Source of the DNA: Candidatus Scybalocola fimicaballi
GTDB taxonomy: Bacteria > Bacteroidota > Bacteroidia > Bacteroidales > Paludibacteraceae
Assembly: GCA_002317115.1 (NCBI GenBank)
Contig: DCIP01000169.1
Span: 1-11,293 of the forward strand
Length of the DNA: 11,293 nucleotides
Direction: 5' to 3'
A program made the position numbers and the translations under genes. The notes below the pieces were generated by a model. That model was given only the letters and a program-made list of their open reading frames with translations. It was not told the DNA's origin and made no database searches. Shown here piece after piece: positions 6,301 to 11,293 of this stretch; the stretch's first letter is position 1, and every line of letters begins with the position of its first letter.

Positions 6301-9300
6301 AGTCAATGTAGAGATGATTCCTTTGCCAGAACTGAAGATTGATGGTAAGACTCATTTGTGTGGAATGGAAGATAGTGCAAGTCTTGCTGTCGACGTCGCT
6401 TATTGCACTCGTTTGCATTGGAATACGGGTGATACGGCCAAACAGATTGATGTTTATCGTCCTGGAAAATATACAGTTGTGGGATATAATGGTGGTTGCG
6501 TGTCGGACACTGCCACATTTGAAGTGAGACGAGTCTCTTTGCCGAAGTTGAATTTTGAAGGTGGAAAAACGTTATCGTTCTGCAAGGGAGACTCCGTGAA
6601 ACTTGTTGTGAATCATGAAGATGGTGTCACAATTAATTGGAAAAATGAAAGACTAAACAATTCATTATACGTTAATGCGGAAGGTTTTTATGTAGTGGAG
6701 GCGACGGACTCTTTAGGCTGTACGTCGGTTGACTCGGTGTTTGCCAAAGCGTCTCTGTCTCCATTTTTATCTATCTCAGGTGATACTGTCGTTTGTGAGA
6801 ATAGAGAAGTTGAATTGGTGGCTAATGGAATTGAGTGTCGAAAAATAGTTTGGAGCGACGGTAGTGTCGGGAAAACTTTGTCGGTTAAAGATCCCGGAGA
6901 ATTTTGGGCAGTAGGTTATGATGAGATGGGTTGCCAATCTGATACGTCTTACCATTCGGTGGTGCGTTGTCCTGAACCAGAGGAGCCAAATGAAGATGAG
7001 GCTTCCAAAGATGATGTAGTTGAGCCGGAGAAACCAAAACTTGAGGTTGAAATCTCAGTTGATGGAAAATTTGAGTTTTGCGAAGGAGATTCCACTGAGA
7101 TTGCACTTTTGGCACCGTCATCATATAATATTATATGGAGTAATGGTGGGGAAGGAAAGACTTCTATTTATAAAGAATCTGGAATGTATTTTGCTGTTGC
7201 GACGTCCCCTAATGGAGCTTCAGACACTGTTTGGTTTAAGATAAATGTTCATCCTAATCCACGTTTGATGATTGCTGGAAACACACAGATGTGCGAAGGT
7301 GATTCCGTTAAATTGACTGCCGTTTGTGGTATGGATGACCTCTTGTCCGTAGGGGCAGGTTTCAAACCTGCCCGTTATATACAATGGAATAATGGAAAAT
7401 CAGGCGAAAATATCACGGTTTATTCAGGAGGTGAATATTCAGTGGTGGCAAAAAGTGAGTTTGGATGTGAGGGTAGAGATACAATTATAGTTAAAGAAAC
7501 CAATTTGCCAAAGATTGTTATTGATGGAGCTGATACGTTGCGACGTGGAGAATCGGCAATTTTGAGAGCATTTGGAGGCAAAACCTATTGGTGGGGAACG
7601 GGAGAAAGTACAGTACCTTCTATTGAGATCACAGCTGGAGGACGCTACAAAGTGACAGGCATGGACAGTGTCGGTTGCAAGAATGTGGCGTACAAGGATG
7701 TGGTGGAGATGGATGTCCCCGTTCCCTTTATCAATGGCGATATGGGAGGCGAAATAGCTATATGTGAAGGAGATAGTGTGCTTATGATAGCGTCGGGTGG
7801 AGATTATTATATATGGGACGACGGACGAAGAAATCCACAGATTTATGCTAAGGAGAGCCGTATGTATAGCGTCTCTGTTTGCTTCAATAACGGAGCATGT
7901 AGCAAGACATTCTTTAATGTGAGAGTATTGCCGAAACCTTTGATTGATGTGGTTGGAAACACTCGTATATGCGACGGAGAAGTGGCAGAGCTGATGGTGT
8001 TGCAGAAATCCGGATCTCAGCTGGTTGATTTTGATTGGAGTAACGGCATGAGGCAACCCTTGGTATATACAAGAGATGCAGAAACATTGTCGGTTGTGGC
8101 AAAAGATGTGAACGGATGTGTGAGCAATAGTGTGGAACTGACGATTGACAAATATGGCGCAGAAGAGATATTTCTCGACGGAGATTTCGACATCTGTGAT
8201 AATTCAGATGATGTGGCAAGAGTTGTTTTGCATCAAACCGACGTCGCTAAATCGGTGTGGATTGAAGAAAGTAGTGGAGATACATTGTCCACTTTGACCG
8301 AATGTGAGTTTGCAAAAGGAGGTAAATATTCTGTTTCTGTGGTGAATAAAAACGGATGTGGCGGACAAAAACAGTTTGTGATTCATCAGAGAAGTTTGCC
8401 AACAGTAGAGATCGCAGGTGCTGAACATCCCGTTTGCAACAAGCAGTATGCAAAGTTGACTGCTATCTCCGACTCAAAATGCACCTACGAATGGAACACT
8501 GCTGAGGCTGGTAGTGAGATTAAAGCAATGCAGAGTGGAGAATATACCGTCGTCGCAACAAATGAATATGGCTGCACGGCAGAAACGTCTACGCAACTGA
8601 TATTCAATGATATTCCGGATATGATGATGACGGGAAATTTTAAAATCTGTCCAGGGGAGAGCATTACGATAGGAGTCAGTGGTGCAGATGTATATGAATG
8701 GAGTGGAGTAGAGACGCACGGACGTGCGTCTGTCCCAGATAATGGAATTCACGGAGATGAATGCACATTTTCAGAGCCAGGCAACGGATATGTAATTGGC
8801 AGAGACGGTTATGGTTGTCAGAAGCGAATTGATTTTCAGATAGAAGAATTGCCTGTGCCGAATGTCATAGTTTCAGCCACACCTGCTAAGATCCGACGTG
8901 GGGATTCTGATGTCAGTTTGTCATTGGAAAGTGATGATGACTTGAGTGAATGCACCTACATCTGGATGACAAGTGATGGAGAAACGTCGTCGCAACAATC
9001 ATTCACGCATACATTCAATGCAGATGAGGCTATGGTATTTTCAGCAATCGCGGTAGTTGAAACTAAAGACGGATGCAAATTGCGTCTGCATACAACCGTC
9101 GAGACAGAATTTGAAATTCCAAATACGTTTACTCCAAACGGAGATATGATCAACGACCATTTTATGAAGGGCTATCATGTGGAGATCAAAGATAGACATG
9201 GCATCATGCTCTACCAAGGAAATGATGGTTGGAATGGCGTACTCCCTAATGGAAAAATCACTCCCGACACATATTATTATATTGTGACGGATAAAATCGG

Positions 9301-9337
9301 ACAAAAACATTATGGATATGTGACGGTAGCGGGGTGA
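3314..9337 (+). CDS. Giant T9SS-exported multi-Ig/PKD-like repeat protein with gliding-motility-type C-terminal domain
   Basis: About 2007 residues. The ATG 3314 start gives a signal peptide MVIRFIVFFLLIISQSTFA|YT; an in-frame TTG at 3290 would add eight residues. After an N-terminal region (about 20-98) come about 24 modules of 65-85 residues. The pattern is I-x-G-x4-C-x-G-(D/E)-S-x-x-L, then Y-x-W-x-x-G, G-x-Y-x-V and D-x-x-G-C, ending in PxP: a PKD/Ig-like beta-sandwich with a likely C-C disulfide. Module 17 lacks the second Cys; modules 19 and 25 (counting the N-terminal region as 1) lack the first. A proline/acidic linker lies at 1220-1242. Residues 1933-2007 (IPNTFTPNGD, GIMLYQGNDGWNG, YYYIVTD, GYVTV) are a CHU_C/gliding-motility C-terminal domain, the type B T9SS signal, also used by SprB-like adhesins. 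The PorP/SprF gene downstream fits as partner. Three palindromes interrupt modules in frame. Ligand unknown. Confidence 0.9.
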   Translation: MVIRFIVFFLLIISQSTFAYTWQNVDGGVFYICGDAVSKLQMDDHSDVKSVEFQQNGNKLPSSSYSISAIYAGMTIDAIITLKDGSVVTESIQIKDEPKWTLRVDEGKSQLCNGNDATLKAVVRQGTRKIPADFSWVKDGEVVSMDENFSTQVSGLYTLNATAFGCTKSVNASVIPSPTPSISGNDGLCLGESLTLIASDMDSYEWQGGETSNSATFIASGNYYVVGTKTIGKTVCRDTLHFTIHPKMSANIKFGGVTAFCPGATETEISADHYLTESQIESYEWSRGGVTLSNEKRLTVTEEGRYRALVKTIDGCKSFSEVVITTVDTVADVVIPNLVDEICSGHQTAFSAEGQDLTRFEWFGSGLSFGSGDSQYSLAKAGNYSVVGYTTNGCKSKELKFHIDEIQSPSIFLESVVPCEGSVETISCTVTSGSEFFWISPDSINGITSKSISISHSGQYRAQVKDPVTGCISEAYTDVEFLPYPEISLSGDLAFCKNDGGVIQVDVDNRSNTKYNYSWIDANGNVLDSDSSVVLKKSGDYQVVVSNSHNCETRKDFSVQVNPAPKLKGDTLKHLCENSLVTLTMEGADHYQWSKQGKKLGSDSNKYKASSSGTFVVIGTNSNGCSDTARVKVELAVKPVITDVIKPACGSETEGMISLLTDKKCFFKWPDGSADSTFSFSTAEEFTVVVTDSVSGCRSNHKVESVVREIPVGTIYADKFETCVGDSLTLKVSFSAQDGNVRYSWNCSGDTLSMISVGHDISRPTEIIQVTATDSFGCVGTASAEVKFHELPHFEIQSSDVVCKDSTATLTAQSEIALSYEWNNGNVGKSIVVDMEGEYTCTATDDHGCVASKSKHIVLNSPKIQISGNPEVCVDSLSYLSVNGDCQQFYWDNNAVDTPFFYAPAGLAKVVGIDSFGCKAYAEMMITERKRPMLIAPDSVSFCERESVNVDFYSGDAIRFEWDGVMLTENSVSTDIEGDHIVVGYDDAGCPTETKKVNVEMIPLPELKIDGKTHLCGMEDSASLAVDVAYCTRLHWNTGDTAKQIDVYRPGKYTVVGYNGGCVSDTATFEVRRVSLPKLNFEGGKTLSFCKGDSVKLVVNHEDGVTINWKNERLNNSLYVNAEGFYVVEATDSLGCTSVDSVFAKASLSPFLSISGDTVVCENREVELVANGIECRKIVWSDGSVGKTLSVKDPGEFWAVGYDEMGCQSDTSYHSVVRCPEPEEPNEDEASKDDVVEPEKPKLEVEISVDGKFEFCEGDSTEIALLAPSSYNIIWSNGGEGKTSIYKESGMYFAVATSPNGASDTVWFKINVHPNPRLMIAGNTQMCEGDSVKLTAVCGMDDLLSVGAGFKPARYIQWNNGKSGENITVYSGGEYSVVAKSEFGCEGRDTIIVKETNLPKIVIDGADTLRRGESAILRAFGGKTYWWGTGESTVPSIEITAGGRYKVTGMDSVGCKNVAYKDVVEMDVPVPFINGDMGGEIAICEGDSVLMIASGGDYYIWDDGRRNPQIYAKESRMYSVSVCFNNGACSKTFFNVRVLPKPLIDVVGNTRICDGEVAELMVLQKSGSQLVDFDWSNGMRQPLVYTRDAETLSVVAKDVNGCVSNSVELTIDKYGAEEIFLDGDFDICDNSDDVARVVLHQTDVAKSVWIEESSGDTLSTLTECEFAKGGKYSVSVVNKNGCGGQKQFVIHQRSLPTVEIAGAEHPVCNKQYAKLTAISDSKCTYEWNTAEAGSEIKAMQSGEYTVVATNEYGCTAETSTQLIFNDIPDMMMTGNFKICPGESITIGVSGADVYEWSGVETHGRASVPDNGIHGDECTFSEPGNGYVIGRDGYGCQKRIDFQIEELPVPNVIVSATPAKIRRGDSDVSLSLESDDDLSECTYIWMTSDGETSSQQSFTHTFNADEAMVFSAIAVVETKDGCKLRLHTTVETEFEIPNTFTPNGDMINDHFMKGYHVEIKDRHGIMLYQGNDGWNGVLPNGKITPDTYYYIVTDKIGQKHYGYVTVAG
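5573..5616. repeat. Palindrome A inside the adhesin gene
   Basis: Perfect 16-bp arms (5573-5588 and 5601-5616) enclose a 12-nt centre. It encodes residues 754-768 (MISVGHDISRPTEII). The host module has 34 residues from the core Trp to the GC motif, where most sibling modules have 28, and its G-x-Y-x-V strand is disrupted. Confidence 0.8.
7353..7373. repeat. Palindrome B inside the adhesin gene
   Basis: GGGCAGGTTT and AAACCTGCCC form a perfect 10-bp inverted repeat around one central C. It is read as G-A-G-F-K-P-A-R (residues 1347-1354). The host module has 32 residues from its first Cys to the core Trp where siblings have 18-20, so about 12 residues are extra. Confidence 0.8.
8708..8734. repeat. 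Palindrome C inside the adhesin gene
   Basis: AGACGCAC (8712-8719) and GTGCGTCT (8724-8731) form 8 bp around GGAC. The left arm extends as GTAGAGACGCAC, while the outer right arm is degenerate. It is read as V-E-T-H-G-R-A-S-V from residue 1799. The module has 40 residues from Trp to GC instead of 28. Confidence 0.7.
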
Positions 9338-9345
9338 GGATGTCT

Positions 9346-9434
9346 TGCACTGAAAGTGCATTATCTCATAGCCCAGGGCAAGCGAAGCGACACCCTGGGG
9401 TAAATAATTATTATTAATAACGGGCTGAAAGCCC
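9346..9434 (+). repeat. Left REP-like hairpin array
   Basis: Three hairpins: TGCACTGAAAGTGCA (9346-9360), CCCAGGG/CCCTGGG (9372-9378 with 9393-9399) and GGGCTGAAAGCCC (9422-9434). The first starts 8 bp after the adhesin stop codon; the last ends 14 bp before the transposase ATG. They may also act as transcription or translation barriers. Confidence 0.85.
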
Positions 9435-9448
9435 AAAATCATATAAAA

Positions 9449-9904
9449 ATGGCACAATCGTTATGTAAAATTTACATTCATTTGATTTTCCACATTAAAA
9501 CTACAAGTCCGGAGATTAGAGACAATGATTTGGAAAATGTATTTTCCTATATAGGAAAGATGATTAACGTGATAGGATGTAGTGTGATACGTGTAGGTGG
9601 TATTGGAAATCATATCCATATCCTATTTTTATTATCCAAAGATGTATCAATTCCTAAAGTTGTTGAGAAAGTAAAAAATAATAGTAGTCGTTGGATAAAA
9701 ACAATTGATTCGTATTATTCAAATTTTGCATGGCAAGGTGGTTATGGAGCTTTTTCTGTAAGTCAGTCGGTTGTTGATAGAACAATTAAATATATAGAGA
9801 GTCAACAACATCATCACAAGGCTCAATCTTTTAATGAGGAATATTTGAAATATCTTCAATCGTATGGCATTCAATATGATGAACGATATTTGTTCTCAGA
9901 TTAG
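9449..9904 (+). CDS. REP-associated tyrosine transposase (IS200/IS605-like Y1 family)
   Basis: A complete 151-residue protein, the usual length for the Y1 transposase family. It opens with SLCKIYIHLIFHIKT, carries the HUH metal-binding pair H55-x-H57 in GGIGNHIHILF, then IPKVVEKVKNNSSRWIK, FAWQGGYGAFSVSQS and the catalytic-tyrosine helix KYIESQQHHH (Y115, Q119). The C-terminal tail EEYLKYLQSYGIQYDERY is typical of the Bacteroidetes RAYT branch. All expected active-site residues are present. Such enzymes cut single-stranded DNA at hairpins. The flanking arrays, and the absence of a TnpB partner, point to a REP-type unit rather than a classical IS200/IS605. It lies between the adhesin gene and its probable partner gene in the same orientation. 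Confidence 0.9.
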   Translation: MAQSLCKIYIHLIFHIKTTSPEIRDNDLENVFSYIGKMINVIGCSVIRVGGIGNHIHILFLLSKDVSIPKVVEKVKNNSSRWIKTIDSYYSNFAWQGGYGAFSVSQSVVDRTIKYIESQQHHHKAQSFNEEYLKYLQSYGIQYDERYLFSD

Positions 9905-9910
9905 GATTCT

Positions 9911-10034
9911 GCCCTTTCAGGGCGAATCTCTAAATCTTATTGCTGACCCAGGGTGTCGCTTCGCTTTACCCTGGGCTGTGAGATATCGCACTTTCAGTGC
10001 TAAATCTAAGCATGATGTTCACAGCATTAGTGCT
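9911..10034 (+). repeat. Right REP-like hairpin array
   Basis: GCCCTTTCAGGGC (9911-9923), CCCAGGGT/ACCCTGGG (9947-9954 with 9968-9975) and GCACTTTCAGTGC (9988-10000) mirror the left array. A further small hairpin AGCATTAGTGCT (10023-10034) ends 11 bp before the next ATG. The array begins 6 bp after the transposase stop codon. Confidence 0.85.
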
Positions 10035-10045
10035 ATTTTCAATAA

Positions 10046-11056
10046 ATGAAACTTAAAAATAAAAATATGATATTTAACAGTTGCAAAAAAATCGGAAAGA
10101 GATGGTTCGTCATCTTTATTTATTCGCTATTCACAGTTAATGCTTCCGCTCAGACGGATGCCAATGCCCTTCATTTCTGGACCGACAGGTCTCCGTTTTC
10201 TCCATCATACCTTGTGCCGATGACGCATGCTTCTCTGCTTGGCAGAATGCAACAGATTGGTTATGATGGTCAACCACTTTCGTTCTGGGGTAGTTTCAGC
10301 AGATATAAACCGAAATTGAGATCGTTGTTTGGTGGAAAGATGCAGGTGGATAGGGCAGGGTATACCTCAACGGTAAAGATTGATGGCAATTATATATTCA
10401 GTCTTGGCTCCGATAACGACAGAGTCAATCTTGGTTTGGAAGGAGGCACAGTAGTCCAGCAAAAGGATGTGGCGAAGATTTCAGCCGACGACATGGATGA
10501 CGCGTCTTTGTATGATGGCAATGAGGTGAATCCTAATTTCAGTTTTGGTATGGAGTGGATTCATAAACGACGAATTGTCGGGACTGAGGATGGTGAGACC
10601 ACCGTCGGCATAGCGGCAAAGAATATGGAGGATTGGTTGACGCGTCAGGATCGACGAATCACTGTCAATGCTTTTTATCTTTATGGATCCTACCGTCGCC
10701 CCACATTAAGAAGACTCCATTTATACGCAGGAGGAATGGCTCAGTTGTATGATTCCGATCGTTTGCAGGGAGAGATACACGTCGCACTTATCAAAGCAAA
10801 GAATAAAGAAGTCGACGCGTGGGCTGGAGGCATCAGTTGCAGGCATAGTTTGGTGGGTGGAGGCTCTACAGATCTGATTATCAATGCAGGAGTGGGGCTT
10901 GGTGAGCATCTCTACCTCGGATACAGTTTTGATTTAGTGGTGCATGGAGATTTCGCGTCGCCTTTCTCCACACATGAAATCATCCTTGAATATAAATTCA
11001 AAGACAAGCGATGTCATGCCGACAAATCAAGCTGGTATTTGATGGGAGGAAAATAA
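10046..11056 (+). CDS. PorP/SprF-family T9SS outer-membrane protein
   Basis: 336 residues. The basic N-terminus and hydrophobic stretch KKIGKRWFVIFIYSLFTVNASA|QT are a signal peptide (cleavage near residue 35); ATG 10046 and ATG 10067 both keep it. The mature protein opens with the family signature ALHFWTDRSPFSPSYLVPMTHASLLGRMQQIGYDGQPLSF (residues 41-80), equivalent to the 'NPFxxNPAYAG...RxQWxGxDGAP' region of PorP/SprF. Alternating amphipathic strands follow and it ends in FSTHEIILEYKFK, as expected for a beta-barrel. SprF-like proteins work with T9SS cargo carrying type B C-terminal domains, typically encoded directly upstream, so it probably serves the giant adhesin. The RAYT/REP unit in the 708-bp gap may affect its expression; no separate promoter was identified. 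Confidence 0.85.
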   Translation: MKLKNKNMIFNSCKKIGKRWFVIFIYSLFTVNASAQTDANALHFWTDRSPFSPSYLVPMTHASLLGRMQQIGYDGQPLSFWGSFSRYKPKLRSLFGGKMQVDRAGYTSTVKIDGNYIFSLGSDNDRVNLGLEGGTVVQQKDVAKISADDMDDASLYDGNEVNPNFSFGMEWIHKRRIVGTEDGETTVGIAAKNMEDWLTRQDRRITVNAFYLYGSYRRPTLRRLHLYAGGMAQLYDSDRLQGEIHVALIKAKNKEVDAWAGGISCRHSLVGGGSTDLIINAGVGLGEHLYLGYSFDLVVHGDFASPFSTHEIILEYKFKDKRCHADKSSWYLMGGK

Positions 11057-11077
11057 AAATGCTAAATGCTGAATGTG

Positions 11078-11116
11078 AAATGCGGAATTGGCGTTCATTT
11101 CGAATTTCGCATTTTT
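11078..11116. terminator. Candidate terminator between convergent genes
   Basis: AAATGCGGAATT (11078-11089) and AATTTCGCATTT (11103-11114) form a 12-bp stem with one G·U pair and a 13-nt loop. It lies between the PorP/SprF stop and the stop of the convergent J-domain gene, and a short T run follows on the plus strand. A weak stem with few G/C pairs makes this tentative. Confidence 0.5.
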
Positions 11117-11126
11117 AATTTCGCAT

Positions 11127-11293
11127 TTATTTGATTCCCCTCGCCAACTTTACCACATCCCACGCCACATTGATCTGCTTCATGGTCTCTGTAGCCTGAC
11201 GGATGGCTTCGTTGTCCAAAGCGGAGTATTTGTCGGGATGGTATTCCTTTACCAAAGCACGGTATGCCTTTTTGATCTCTTCATTGGAAGCCT
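11127..11293 (-). CDS. C-terminal end of a J-domain (DnaJ/DjlA-like) protein, cut off by the window
   Basis: The minus strand reads ASNEEIKKAYRALVKEYHPDKYS, with the HPD motif that stimulates Hsp70 ATPase, then an acidic/helical stretch and MKQINVAWDVVKLARGIK, ending at TAA (11129-11127). This is helices II-IV of a J-domain located at the very C-terminus, which suggests a DjlA/TerB-type protein rather than classical DnaJ, whose J-domain is N-terminal. Only 54 residues are visible; the start lies beyond the window. It is convergent with the PorP/SprF gene. Confidence 0.85.
   Translation of the reverse strand, partial: ASNEEIKKAYRALVKEYHPDKYSALDNEAIRQATETMKQINVAWDVVKLARGIK

Larger units (their letters stand above)
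9346..10000 (+). mobile_element. RAYT/REP unit: tyrosine transposase gene between mirror-image hairpin arrays
   Basis: The unit spans the outermost GCACTGAAAGTGC hairpin on the left to its inverted copy on the right. Reading inward, both flanks show the same order: a GCAC-type hairpin, a CCCAGGG/CCCTGGG hairpin with a GCGAAGCGAC loop, and a GGGC- or GCCC-type CTGAAAG hairpin. In aligned reverse complement the outer 53 or so nt differ by about four substitutions and one indel. No target-site duplication is evident, as expected for HUH/Y1 elements. Exact ends are uncertain. Confidence 0.75.

Noticed and set aside
7439..8056. Antisense frame of 205 codons inside the adhesin gene
   Set aside because: It is antisense to a clearly coding repeat region, is rich in H, S, C and I with no domain pattern, and has no promoter or conserved motif.
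9346..10034. Hairpin arrays as a CRISPR array
   Set aside because: Repeats are inverted between flanks, spacers are absent or unequal, and no cas genes are present; they fit REP elements around a RAYT gene.
9864..10049. Frame of 61 codons overlapping the transposase end
   Set aside because: It consists of the translated right hairpin array and has no protein character.

Overview
The window reads as chromosome from a Bacteroidales bacterium, most likely of the Prevotella type. Several independent signals agree. Promoters fit the Bacteroidetes pattern TTTG-N19-TAnnTTTG, start codons lack Shine-Dalgarno sequences, and the tRNA gene does not encode CCA. There is a FISUMP-type surface protein, and a type IX secretion (T9SS) cargo is paired with a PorP/SprF-family protein. 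The genus assignment is inference.

Layout, left to right. (1) 1-689 is the 3' part of a FISUMP-like secreted protein gene, closed by a strong terminator. (2) 809-2490 is a compact tripartite toxin-antitoxin operon of HipBST type: an XRE repressor (HipB), a free-standing HipA N-subdomain (HipS-like) and a HipT-like kinase core. The genes overlap at both junctions. Repeated TCCGATAGGA palindromes precede hipB, and a 20-bp-stem terminator follows hipT. (3) 2661-2839 is a complete minus-strand tRNA-Pro(TGG) unit with promoter and terminator. (4) About 2840-3180 is T-rich intergenic DNA with a small GC-rich hairpin island, ending at a promoter. (5) 3314-9337 is a giant gene (about 2007 codons) for a secreted repeat protein: signal peptide, about 24 Ig/PKD-like modules, and a gliding-motility/CHU_C-type C-terminal domain marking T9SS export. 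(6) 9346-10034 is a REP-associated tyrosine transposase gene flanked by mirror-image arrays of hairpins. (7) 10046-11056 is a PorP/SprF-family outer-membrane protein gene. (8) 11127-11293 is the 3' end of a convergent gene ending in a J-domain.

Working together: the giant protein and the PorP/SprF protein form a T9SS cargo/partner pair, in which SprF-like proteins assist export or anchoring of cargo with type B C-terminal domains. The transposase/REP unit now separates them. HipB is expected to repress hipBST through the repeated operators, with the HipS-like protein restraining the kinase.

The most unusual observations are: (i) three unrelated perfect or near-perfect palindromes lying in frame inside the giant adhesin gene, each in a module longer than its siblings; (ii) the mirror-symmetric hairpin-transposase-hairpin unit between adhesin and partner gene; and (iii) the complete HipBST-like operon with a distinctive operator array and near-identical terminator arms on both sides.
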